A DNA stretch of 62,748 nt from Bacteroidales bacterium (GTDB lineage: Bacteria; Bacteroidota; Bacteroidia; Bacteroidales; TTA-H9): the NCBI GenBank assembly GCA_030656615.1, contig JAUSOY010000086.1, forward strand, positions 1-62,748, in the 5' to 3' direction. The position numbers were made by a program, and so were the translations under genes. Positions 1-8,031 of this stretch are shown here, piece by piece. Under the pieces are notes generated by a model that worked only from the letters and a program-made list of their open reading frames with translations, was not told where the DNA came from and ran no database searches. Positions within the stretch are counted from its first letter, which is position 1. Each line of letters opens with the position of its first letter.

Positions 1-119
1 AATTGCGTATCAAACAATCCTTGTTTCCCACTCGTTTTGTAAGACTGCTTTTTAATGCTTTTTGTGTGCTTTTTCATACACAAATATAGCTATATATATT
101 TGAATTACAACAGTTTAAT

Positions 120-1877
120 TTATAGAACTCCCCTATAATAAGGCGTGGTGAAATAAAACGTTGAGCCAAGACCTTTTTTGCTTTCTACCCATATTTCACC
201 ATCAAGCATTTCTACATACGCTTTAGAAATTGATAAGCCTAGTCCAGCGCCCTGCCGTGCCATTTTATCTGTAATATCCGCTTGAACAAAACGTTCAAAT
301 ATTGCTTCCTGCCTGTCTTCAGAAATGCCAATACCCGTGTCCTTGACAAAAATCTCCATGTGTTTGCCCTTTTTCTCGCATCCAAATTCTATCGTGCCTT
401 CATTCGTATATTTAATCGCATTTTTAACGAGATTTGTAAGAATTGCGAAGATTTTTTCCTGATCCGTTACAATTGTCGCTTCATTTGAAAGTAGGCTGTT
501 TTTAAGCAAAAACCTTATTCCTTTCTTCTCAACTTCTGGTTTGAAAAATGTATAAATATATCCGAGTTGATCGCTGATATTCGACTCCCTCAAATTAACA
601 TCCATTTGTCCCGAATCTATTTTCGAAATATCAATAATATCATTGATAATATTGAGCATCCGGGCACCCGCTTTTTCTATTATTTTAATATACTCCTGCT
701 GCTGCTTTCCTGAGAGATTAGGCTCTTTCAGCAGCTCTGAAAAACCTAAAATACCATTCATCGGTGTTCGGATTTCATGACTCATATTGGCCAGAAATGC
801 TGCTTTTAATCGTTCACCTTCTTCGGCTTTTTCTTTGGCTACGATTAGTTTTCTGTTTATTTGTTGGTACTCTATATTTTTTTCTTCCAGCCTTCGCTCA
901 TAAACCTTCAAATCAGTGATGTTTACACCAACGCAATAAACGCCTATAACATCATTTGAATCAGAATACAATACCGTATTATACCATGAAATATACAATT
1001 GCTCACGACTTTTTGATAATATTATATTCTCATAATTCTTTATAATTTTATTCGAGTTAACACTATCTAAAAACATTTGACTTATTTCATTTTTTATAGC
1101 CTTTGGAATAAATATTTCGAACCAATTTTCCCCCAATACTTCATTTTGCGCGTATCCGGTTATTTGCAATAGGTAATTATTACAATACTTCGTACTACCA
1201 TCTGTGTTTAATAATAGTGAAACGATGTTTCCACTCTCCAAAACATGGTTTAATCTTCGCTCCGATTCAACCAGTTTAAGTTGGGCCATTGCATTCTGCA
1301 TGTTTTTAAATTGCTTCAACATTATGATGCCGAGTAACATTGTGGCTGGCGAATAAATAAAAATAAGAGGAAGAGCAATCGCTTTGAGTGTCGGCAAAAT
1401 CCTATCCGGTGGTAATAATATTGTACATAAAGACATTACAATATGAACCAGCAATCCCATGGCTAAAAGCTCTAAATAATTATTCTTTGTCCTCCAATTT
1501 GTTCTGAGCCTTCTCCATAACAAACCGATAGTACCTGAGGAAATTATTACAGCAATGCCCATCCATTGTCCATCGCCACCAATTATCAGTCTTACTATGC
1601 TTGTGATAGCCATGGTAATTATTGTTGGAATTGGGCCAAAAAACAAACCCGATATGGAAATCATAACTGAACGGGTATCAAAAACAATCCCTTGCTCCCA
1701 TATCCATGGCGTAAACATTAACACGACACCAATACCACTCAGTATTAAACCAATAAGAATTTTTACGCCTAAACTTTTAGAGTCTTCATTTTTTATCCAG
1801 AAGGTTTCATATAGCATTGCAAAGGCCAGTAATATGGCCGTGTTTTGTAATAACGCTATTAGAATTGAATCGTGCAT
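120..1877 (-). CDS. Membrane sensor histidine kinase (LytS-type 5TM, PAS, HisKA, HATPase)
   Basis: The 585-residue protein has about six hydrophobic segments in residues 1-190 that match the 5TM receptor domain of LytS/YhcK type (DTRS...SGLFFGP...IVRLIIGG pattern near 67-100). A PAS domain follows (about 205-325), then a short coiled coil, a HisKA domain with phospho-acceptor His367 in FLANMSHEIRTP, and a HATPase domain (N box KNAIKYT, G boxes DTGIGI and GAGLGLSI). It should autophosphorylate in response to a membrane or cytosolic signal. No receiver domain is fused and no response regulator gene lies in the window, so the partner is unknown. The start is an ATG directly before the first hydrophobic segment. 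Confidence 0.9.
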   Translation of the reverse strand: MHDSILIALLQNTAILLAFAMLYETFWIKNEDSKSLGVKILIGLILSGIGVVLMFTPWIWEQGIVFDTRSVMISISGLFFGPIPTIITMAITSIVRLIIGGDGQWMGIAVIISSGTIGLLWRRLRTNWRTKNNYLELLAMGLLVHIVMSLCTILLPPDRILPTLKAIALPLIFIYSPATMLLGIIMLKQFKNMQNAMAQLKLVESERRLNHVLESGNIVSLLLNTDGSTKYCNNYLLQITGYAQNEVLGENWFEIFIPKAIKNEISQMFLDSVNSNKIIKNYENIILSKSREQLYISWYNTVLYSDSNDVIGVYCVGVNITDLKVYERRLEEKNIEYQQINRKLIVAKEKAEEGERLKAAFLANMSHEIRTPMNGILGFSELLKEPNLSGKQQQEYIKIIEKAGARMLNIINDIIDISKIDSGQMDVNLRESNISDQLGYIYTFFKPEVEKKGIRFLLKNSLLSNEATIVTDQEKIFAILTNLVKNAIKYTNEGTIEFGCEKKGKHMEIFVKDTGIGISEDRQEAIFERFVQADITDKMARQGAGLGLSISKAYVEMLDGEIWVESKKGLGSTFYFTTPYYRGVL

Positions 1878-2412
1878 TAATCCTGGGTTAATATCGAAAG
1901 TCTTCTCAATTATTGATTGTTTAAAGTAAATCGCTTAGTTTGATTTTTTATGAAGTATCCTACAAGTATGCTTTTAAAAGTTTCTCATAAAAATTATAGT
2001 CAATAAACAGCTGACAGACACAAAAGTTTGGCTTGCTGCTACATGGCATTTCTACCACATTATGCAATAAAAGCATCGGCGCTTAAAAGTTTTTGGATTG
2101 GCTTTATACTATTCACCAAGCGTAATTGGCGGGTATCTTTAGCCTTTGTGTCTTGACTCTTCTGCGGTCCGCTTCGTTCTTCTTCTATCATACCCGTTTA
2201 AAAAAAGGTAAATGTTTTGTTTTTGTGTTCATTGGTCTTCCGATGTCTATTTTTAACCAGCCTTCCCAACAAATACAATATTATAAGACTTTCCTACGCT
2301 CAACCAAATGTAGAAAATTCTTTCATCACTTCCACAAACCTCTGATAAAAAACTTCTTAGAGCCCATTTTGTATAATTTCTTAATACACCAAAATTCCAG
2401 TACCGAATTCCA
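1878..2412. other. Intergenic stretch without recognisable gene
   Basis: AT-rich sequence between the sensor kinase and the remnant at 2413. Several stop-interrupted reading frames occur on both strands. I see no RNA gene, repeat or clear terminator in it. Confidence 0.4.
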
Positions 2413-2589
2413 ATGCCTAAAAAACCCGCTTCCCGAGAAATAAAATACGACCTGATCCACTTACTTGAAAAGAGTGGCACAAAAACTCCGGCATGATTGA
2501 CACCAATAGAACTATTTATCAATCTGGCTTATGGCATTACCCGGCTCGCATTTGTGACAGTTATTGCAGATCGCAAAGAATTCTATTGA
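2413..2589 (+). pseudogene. Possible frameshifted gene remnant
   Basis: An ATG frame beginning MPKKPASREIKYDL runs about 27 codons to a TGA at about 2494. Immediately after it another frame continues as LTPIELFINLAYGITRLAF and ends at 2589, with protein-like composition. A single-base change joining the two would give a peptide of about 58 residues. I do not recognise the family. It converges on the end of the Fic gene. It could be chance; confidence is low. Confidence 0.25.
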
Positions 2590-3194
2590 TTGGCTTTCCT
2601 GTTTTTTGCAAATTCAATTAAAGGCTTAATCTCTCCATTGTCCGCTTTCCTCAATGCAGTAATGTATTTCTTTCTTATATCACCGGCTTTAACCATATTT
2701 GATTGATGCCATGAAAATATTTCTTGTCCAAAAATCGATTCCATAATAATATCAGCGATCAATCTAGAATGTCGTCCATTCCCATTTGGGAAACAGTGTA
2801 TTGCCACAATTCTGTGTTTAAACCTAATGGCATTTTCTTCTGGTGAAAAAGTGTTTTTTTCAATCCAATATTTCGTATCATCTAGTAATTTCTTTAATTC
2901 TATTTCAATTTGCATCCAGCTTACACCCATGTTCTTATCCGACCTCCTAAACTGTCCTGCCCATTTCCAAACATCACCAAACATTTTTTTGTGCAAATCT
3001 TTTATAAACTCTTCCGTCAATATTCTTTCAGGTTTAAAATTAGTATGAATAGTCCATTCAACAGCCTTTTCAATATTAAATTGTTCGAATTCGTCAAGTT
3101 CTCCTTGTGTAGTAATCGACTTTATTTTTAGACCTTCCTTTTCGTTTTCATCTATCGGTGTTTGTCCGTCTGCATATTGCAATTCTAATCCCAT
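2583..3194 (-). CDS. Mobile mystery protein B (Fic/DOC family)
   Basis: The 203-residue protein carries the Fic core motif as HCFPNGNGRHSR at His133, close to the canonical HPFxxGNGR, so catalytic His, the phosphate-binding NGNGR loop and Arg are kept. Fic enzymes usually transfer AMP or another nucleotide group to a hydroxyl of a target protein; the target here is unknown. It overlaps the 3' end of the upstream Xre-type gene by 10 bp, the standard arrangement of the 'mobile mystery protein A/B' pair found on mobile elements. The pair is organised like a toxin-antitoxin module, but its biological role is not established. Confidence 0.88.
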   Translation of the reverse strand: MGLELQYADGQTPIDENEKEGLKIKSITTQGELDEFEQFNIEKAVEWTIHTNFKPERILTEEFIKDLHKKMFGDVWKWAGQFRRSDKNMGVSWMQIEIELKKLLDDTKYWIEKNTFSPEENAIRFKHRIVAIHCFPNGNGRHSRLIADIIMESIFGQEIFSWHQSNMVKAGDIRKKYITALRKADNGEIKPLIEFAKNRKANQ

Positions 3195-3646
3195 AATGAT
3201 TTCCTCATCTCTCTTTTAATTTCATTAGCCAAGTCTTTTATTGATTCACTAATTTTTTCCTCGCCGATTCCTTGGTCTTCCAATTTCATATTTTGATCGG
3301 TTCTTAAAACTATTTTTCTGGCTAATTTTTCAGCCTTTTTGTTGACTAAATCATCAATGGTTCCATCTTTAGGAACATATCCATACACAAATTTCAAATC
3401 CAATGCTTCACCCACTTCTTTTAATGAATTAAGTGATATTGTACCTTTTGCTTCACTTTCCTCAATACTATTTACTCCTTGTCGGGTAATATTTAACTTA
3501 CCTCCAAGTTGAGCCATCGTCATATTAAGTGCAGTACGAATCGCTTTTATCCATCCTTTGTTTGGAACTAAAACTTGCTCTGTTTTCTGAAAAAGCTTAA
3601 GCTTTTGGTCCAATTGTTCAATTAGAAGTTTCTTTGTATTTCTCAT
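3185..3646 (-). CDS. Mobile mystery protein A (Xre-family HTH)
   Basis: About 153 residues. The central part (around 30-85) is a helix-turn-helix of the Xre/Cro type, with MTMAQLGGKLNITRQGVNSI as the HTH core, flanked by a helical N-terminus and a charged C-terminal tail. It matches the family seen immediately upstream of mobile mystery protein B. It probably binds DNA and represses its own operon: two perfect inverted repeats lie 35-92 bp upstream. A GTG directly precedes the chosen ATG, so the start could be one codon earlier (3649). Confidence 0.85.
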   Translation of the reverse strand: MRNTKKLLIEQLDQKLKLFQKTEQVLVPNKGWIKAIRTALNMTMAQLGGKLNITRQGVNSIEESEAKGTISLNSLKEVGEALDLKFVYGYVPKDGTIDDLVNKKAEKLARKIVLRTDQNMKLEDQGIGEEKISESIKDLANEIKREMRKSLWD

Positions 3647-3680
3647 CACTTGTCATGATTTAAGTTTACAACTCAATTGA

Positions 3681-3704
3681 TTTGTAAACAAATGTATTTA
3701 CAAA
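3681..3704. promoter_or_regulatory. Inverted repeat, candidate operator 1 of the mobile mystery A/B operon
   Basis: TTTGTAAA and TTTACAAA form a perfect 8-bp inverted repeat around an 8-bp centre, 35 bp upstream of the Xre gene. Its position suggests autoregulation by the Xre-type protein; this is inference. Confidence 0.5.
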
Positions 3705-3711
3705 TATACAA

Positions 3712-3737
3712 ATTTGTCAACATTAAGGTTGACAAAT
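3712..3737. promoter_or_regulatory. Inverted repeat, candidate operator 2 of the mobile mystery A/B operon
   Basis: ATTTGTCAAC and GTTGACAAAT form a perfect 10-bp inverted repeat around ATTAAG. Its centre lies 32 bp from the centre of the first inverted repeat, that is about three helical turns, as expected for cooperative binding of an Xre-type repressor. The function is inferred. Confidence 0.55.
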
Positions 3738-4148
3738 AGTAAAAAATAATTTCAATTAACTTTTTCCATTACTTAAAAATTGCTGAGAAACGCTATGAAC
3801 CGGTTGCCATTGTTGTGAGCGATATCTTGTCTGCCCGAAAGAAGGTTGAAACGGATATCTTCTGTTTGAAATATCATCCGATGGCAATTATTTTTATAGC
3901 ACACCTTGAACGTTCGTTGCTTACTATTTTTTCATTTTCAATATAATACCATCATTCTGTTATAGTCCCAGTTGTTCTCTCTAAAATCTTTCAAATCTAA
4001 ACATCCTGCATGCCTCGTTTATGATATTGTATTTTTTGAAATTATTGTATTGAAAAAAACGATATTCGGTCTTTGTTGCCACTTCTCCTGAAACATGTGG
4101 TTTGTGCCATCAATTCTACAAATCAACATCATAGGTAATTCTAAACCC
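3738..4148. other. Intergenic stretch without recognisable gene
   Basis: About 410 bp of AT-rich sequence between the mobile mystery operon promoter and the end of the GTPase gene. No reading frame or structure convinced me. Confidence 0.4.
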
Positions 4149-6107
4149 CTACTGTATCGCTCCACGGGCTTTGAGAATGTATTTGGCGGTATCGAGCGGA
4201 CTGATTCCCTTATAGGGCCTTATAATGCCCTGTTCATCGGTACAATTTCCGTAGGCTTCAAAGTGTGTCGAAATTCGCGCTTTCCCGCCCGAACGCGAGC
4301 TCAGCTTCACCGGAAAATCCAAAGATGTTGCCAAAGGCAAAACTCCTATCAGAATAAAGCGTCCATTCTGCAAAACGGGCGATTCAAAACTCCCGCGCAT
4401 TTGTGTGATATCACCCACCACAACGCCCAATAATTCTTCCGGGGCTTCTATTTTATAGCGTATCAGGGGTTCCAGCAAAGTAGTACCGGTATTTACGAGT
4501 CCATCCATGATGCCCATGGGCGTAGCGATTGCAAAATCGCCTGGTCTGGAATGCACCGGATGATCTTCTCCTTCAATCAGAGTAATTCGTATATCAGTCA
4601 CTTCCCAACCCTTGATGCCCTGCTTTAAAGCACCCATAATGCTTTTTTCTACTTCATTCTGATATTTCTGTTGTACATCGTTCACAGAAAGCAGGCTTTT
4701 ATATTCCACACCACTACCTCTCTCGCCTGGTTCAATACAGAATTTCATGATGGCCCAACAGGGTTTAGGCATCCAGTACCTTACAAATCCCTTGGCAATG
4801 CTTGAAGGCGTTTCTTTATAAATGATGCTGGGATTTTCGAGCCTGGCAACAATTCCAAAACGGTCTGACAGTATGCGTTCGAGAATTTCCATTTGTATCC
4901 ACCCCATCACTTTAATCAGTAATTCCGATTCTTCTTTCAGCCATTCAAATTCAAGGGCGGGATCTTCGGCAGAAAGCTCCTGTAAGGCTTCAGCCAGAGC
5001 CGGATAATCTTTTGGGTCTTGCGCCTTTACCTGAACCTGCATCAAAGGTATTCTGAGCTGAACCGCCTCCGGAATTTGTCCGTTTACTTCTCCAAGGATA
5101 TCGCCGACTGAAGCACTTCGCAATCCACTGATGGCTGCCAAATCTCCGGCTTCAACACTTCCGGTTTCCTCATGTTTTCCGGATAAGAGTCGTCTTACCT
5201 GAGTCACTTTTTCTTCAATGCCCTGAGTGCTGTTATGGATAACTTCCCGTGTACGTATGGCGCCCTGATACACCCGCACGTATGCAAGCTTTCCCATGAT
5301 TTTATCATGACCGATTCCATAAACCAAAGCCGAGAAAGGCTTTGAAGAATCGCCACCGGCCTCGGGAAAATACTGTTCAACACAATTCAACAAATCCTCC
5401 ATGCCCAATCCAAGTTTAGCGGAGCCAAATAAAAGAGGATAATGCTTACAGTTTCTGACAAGGTGGGTTAATTGACCGTTGAGCTCGGGGAACGCAAATT
5501 CTTTCCCATCCAGGTATTTGTTCAGCAAGGCTTCGTCGCTTTCAACTACCTGTTCTATTAGTTCCGGCGTCATATGCGAAGAATCCCACAAAGATTTTAT
5601 ATAAACGGAAGCATCTCCTTCTCCATCAACTTTTTGAAGCAGCAGTGGCTTGATATTTAACTCATTTTCAATGGCATGAAGAACTGAAATGGTATCGGCT
5701 CCTAAGCGGTCAATCTTATTAATGAAGAACACCACCGGAATCTTTCGCTCATACAAAGCTCTCCAAAGTGTTTCGGTATGCGCCTGAACCCCTTCCACGG
5801 CAGAAATGACCAAAATTACCGCATCCGGAATCCGCATCATTCGTTCAGCATCTGCCGAGAAATCAACATGGCCGGGAGTATCCACCAGATTAATGCGGAC
5901 ATTTTTCCACAGAAAGGAAGTATGGGATGAAGAAACAGAAATGCCTCTTTCCTTTTCTACGGCCAGAAAATCGGTTTGTGCATTTCCTTTATCCACACTG
6001 CCGGGTTCGCTTATCTGTCCCGACAAATACAGAAATTGTTCGGTGATGGTGGTTTTGCCGGCATCGGCATGCGCCATAATGGCGATGTTACGGATGGATT
6101 TTTGCAC
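4149..6107 (-). CDS. TetM/TetQ-like ribosomal protection GTPase (EF-G paralogue)
   Basis: The 652-residue length matches ribosomal protection proteins (about 640-660). The GTPase domain shows AHADAGKTT (P loop), the switch region with RGISV, DTPGHVDF (G3) and NKIDR (G4). EF-G-like domains follow, and a region around 500-560 (HSRPGDF...LLEPLIRYKIEAPEE) aligns by eye with domain IV/V of Tet(M). Known members release tetracycline from the ribosome; divergent ones may serve as ribosome-rescue or translation factors, so resistance is not proven. GTG start with GGAG 5 bases upstream, and a TACCTTTG promoter element just ahead. Confidence 0.8.
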   Translation of the reverse strand: MQKSIRNIAIMAHADAGKTTITEQFLYLSGQISEPGSVDKGNAQTDFLAVEKERGISVSSSHTSFLWKNVRINLVDTPGHVDFSADAERMMRIPDAVILVISAVEGVQAHTETLWRALYERKIPVVFFINKIDRLGADTISVLHAIENELNIKPLLLQKVDGEGDASVYIKSLWDSSHMTPELIEQVVESDEALLNKYLDGKEFAFPELNGQLTHLVRNCKHYPLLFGSAKLGLGMEDLLNCVEQYFPEAGGDSSKPFSALVYGIGHDKIMGKLAYVRVYQGAIRTREVIHNSTQGIEEKVTQVRRLLSGKHEETGSVEAGDLAAISGLRSASVGDILGEVNGQIPEAVQLRIPLMQVQVKAQDPKDYPALAEALQELSAEDPALEFEWLKEESELLIKVMGWIQMEILERILSDRFGIVARLENPSIIYKETPSSIAKGFVRYWMPKPCWAIMKFCIEPGERGSGVEYKSLLSVNDVQQKYQNEVEKSIMGALKQGIKGWEVTDIRITLIEGEDHPVHSRPGDFAIATPMGIMDGLVNTGTTLLEPLIRYKIEAPEELLGVVVGDITQMRGSFESPVLQNGRFILIGVLPLATSLDFPVKLSSRSGGKARISTHFEAYGNCTDEQGIIRPYKGISPLDTAKYILKARGAIQ

Positions 6108-6128
6108 TCCGGTATAATTTAAGAGCTA

Positions 6129-6136
6129 CAAAGGTA
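6129..6136 (-). promoter_or_regulatory. Promoter -7 element (TACCTTTG) for the TetM-like gene
   Basis: On the minus strand the sequence TACCTTTG matches the Bacteroidota TAnnTTTG element about 22 bp before the GTG start at 6107. Confidence 0.5.
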
Positions 6137-6148
6137 TAAAAACGGCCT

Positions 6149-6253
6149 CGTGCCTTATTTCAAAACTACCACACCATAGAAAATGCAGAAAGAATATCAG
6201 GAATCAAGTGGGCACTTGATAAAGACAGCTACCTCTTGGACGACCTACCTTAG
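6149..6253 (+). pseudogene. Possible 3' fragment of a lost gene
   Basis: An open frame without a start codon reads RALFQNYHTIENAERISGIK and continues to WALDKDSYLLDDLP before a TAG at 6251. Composition is protein-like and it ends inside the last codons of the convergent abortive-infection-like gene. I do not recognise the family. It may be a stub left by insertion of the neighbouring cassette; this is weak evidence. Confidence 0.25.
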
Positions 6254-7129
6254 TTCGAACTCAGTCGGTGGAGGTTGTTTTGAAAGTATTTCAACACCTA
6301 TTAATGTTTGGATATGCAGTTGTAGATTTTTATTAAAAATATGTTTTACTCTTTCGATTAATACAGGATTATCAATTAGCACCAGAATATGAACATGATT
6401 TTTGTCCAATTTTACCAAATATGTAAACATCAGAACCAAATCATTATCAGAAATAGAGTAATGAAGTAAGTTTTTTAAAGACAAAATACTGTCCAAGGAA
6501 TCCTTTTGGTTTTTATATAATGGTTTCTTTGATTCATACATAAAATCAGTATAAATTGTAAATATCAACACACTATATCCGTACAATTTACTATATTCAT
6601 GTAGAAAATCAGGTACATTTTTATAAGATATTTCATTTTCGCTTGGAAACAAATGTTCTAGTAAGTGATCATATTTACTAATAAATTGCTGCGCATGACT
6701 CTCTATTAGATTTCTGATACCCGTTTGTGTACCAGTGTCCTCCAGTGAGGATTTTTGTTTTTGAAACAATTCGAACTTTTTATAAAAATTCGTTTGAAAA
6801 ATCGTCAGAGCAGAGGTGATTTCAATTTTTTGATTATATTTCTTTTGTTCATTCAATGCCATGTAGTATATAAATACACTAGCCAAAACCCAAAATGTTC
6901 CAACACCACCACCAACAATACCACCAAAATGGTATGCCTTTTCAATAGTAAAAGTATCTGAAGAACATATCACTTCCATTATTATCCAAATAATACAAAC
7001 CACTAAAAGGAATGCTCCCGTGATTAGGCTAAAAAGCGCTATTAAGAAGACGGATTTATTGTTTTCAAATTGGCCTTCCCCGAATATGTTTCGCAAGAAC
7101 TTTGGTACGATTAATTTTCTTGTAATCAT
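6245..7129 (-). CDS. Two-TM protein resembling putative phage abortive infection (putAbiC-like) family
   Basis: 294 residues. Two membrane helices lie at about 27-52 and 66-90, separated by a short loop, with the turn FGGIVGGGVGTFW that resembles the GxxGGxxGPxx turn of putAbiC proteins. A cytosolic, strongly helical, charged region follows (95-294) with a FYKKFELFQKQ segment reminiscent of the FF.ll..h motif of that family. It is the second gene of a two-gene unit (4-bp gap). If the family assignment is right, it would act at the inner membrane in phage exclusion; the assignment is by pattern only. Confidence 0.45.
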   Translation of the reverse strand: MITRKLIVPKFLRNIFGEGQFENNKSVFLIALFSLITGAFLLVVCIIWIIMEVICSSDTFTIEKAYHFGGIVGGGVGTFWVLASVFIYYMALNEQKKYNQKIEITSALTIFQTNFYKKFELFQKQKSSLEDTGTQTGIRNLIESHAQQFISKYDHLLEHLFPSENEISYKNVPDFLHEYSKLYGYSVLIFTIYTDFMYESKKPLYKNQKDSLDSILSLKNLLHYSISDNDLVLMFTYLVKLDKNHVHILVLIDNPVLIERVKHIFNKNLQLHIQTLIGVEILSKQPPPTEFELR

Positions 7130-7133
7130 GCTA

Positions 7134-7442
7134 CTAGCCTTTTTTACCCCAAAGATTAAAATCTATATCTTGAATACAAACATTCTGAACATTGGTAATA
7201 AGTGAATGAAATATTCTTTCATTATTCATTTGCACTTCTGTAGCTTCAAGCTTATATTCTTCTGGGATTAAACTTTGCTTCTCGTATTTTTTTCTTAATT
7301 CGAGATACCTTTCATTTTCAACTTTAGAAATAACCCAATATTTACCATATGCGATTATTGGTATTAATTCATTAGCCAGTATTTTTGAATGAACATCTGT
7401 TTCCATGTTTTTTTCGATAAATATAAAGTTTTTTTCTTTCAA
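7134..7442 (-). CDS. Hypothetical protein upstream of the abortive-infection-like gene
   Basis: 102 residues, mostly helical and charged, with no signal peptide or membrane segment and no family I recognise. The TTG start is preceded by a strong GGGAGGGAG ribosome binding site, which is rare around here and favours that start; an ATG at 7406 (90 residues) is the alternative. The stop lies 4 bp before the following membrane-protein gene, so the two are very likely cotranscribed and may work together. Confidence 0.55.
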   Translation of the reverse strand: MKEKNFIFIEKNMETDVHSKILANELIPIIAYGKYWVISKVENERYLELRKKYEKQSLIPEEYKLEATEVQMNNERIFHSLITNVQNVCIQDIDFNLWGKKG

Positions 7443-7589
7443 TAACTCCCTCCCTCTTTCAATGGTTTTGAAAGTTTCGGGGATTTTTCATTTATACCTT
7501 TAACGAGCTTACAATGGCTCTTCAATGTTCAACAAAACAAAATCCTTCATGGTGTAATCTCCGTATTCCGGTCATAAAAGAAAAATAAA

Positions 7590-7671
7590 CAATAAAAAAA
7601 CTACTGCTAATTTATTGATTAACAAATATTTTATGATTTTAAATGTCTCCCGAGCCGGAAACTACTCGAAG
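7590..7671 (-). repeat. Decayed copy of tRNA-Leu 3' end and its terminator (att-like relic)
   Basis: The sequence is a degenerate direct repeat of 9013-9080. The block CAATAAAAAAAC and the following 21 bases (7605-7625) are identical to the terminator of tRNA-Leu; after a gap of about 10 bases, 20 of 24 bases (7637-7660) match the tRNA 3' acceptor and T-stem, followed by TCGAA of the T-loop. A partial tRNA copy in direct orientation is the classic footprint of integration at a tRNA 3' end, or of a segmental duplication. Confidence 0.7.
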
Positions 7672-7993
7672 TCCTCTTTGATGAAGTCGACAGGAATGTG
7701 TTTTTTGTGATACCGACAATTGAATTTCATTTAAATCCATTTCCGGCTCATTACTTTCTGTTAAAAAACCAGAAGAATGATTTGAATATCTACAAAACCC
7801 AGATAGCTTTGTATAAAAAATCCGGCAAAAACCACCTTGCGATGAGGGAGTAAATAAACTGCGTAATTTACTGCATAGCAAAATATTCATCCGCTTTTGG
7901 CAGTGTATGAATAATGCTGAAATATATGCAATTGAATATTCTAATCCGATACCCTTCGTTTTTAAAAACGGGTTGAAAATGAAAACCAAATAA
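7661..7993 (+). pseudogene. 5'-truncated, frameshifted gene remnant
   Basis: Two overlapping frames read as one protein broken by a frameshift near 7848. The first gives LLEVLFDEVDRNVFFVIPTI and continues through FPAHYFLLKNQ to KNHLAMRE-stop; the second continues as DEGVNKLRNLLHSKIFIRFW through EIYAIEYSNPIPF to a TAA at 7991. No start codon fits. Family not recognised. The reverse-strand frame covering the same bases is a shadow. The remnant lies inside the segment bounded by the tRNA-Leu repeats. Confidence 0.45.
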
Positions 7994-8031
7994 AAGGATT
8001 TTTTATCTTTATCGAATAAAAGGGAGTAAAA

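Noticed and set aside
2253-2522. 89-codon minus-strand frame
   Set aside because: No family resemblance, and it lies opposite a plus-strand frame of more protein-like composition.
7639-7989. 116-codon reading frame on the minus strand
   Set aside because: It runs antisense to the frameshifted plus-strand remnant, has odd composition, and covers part of the tRNA-Leu-like repeat.
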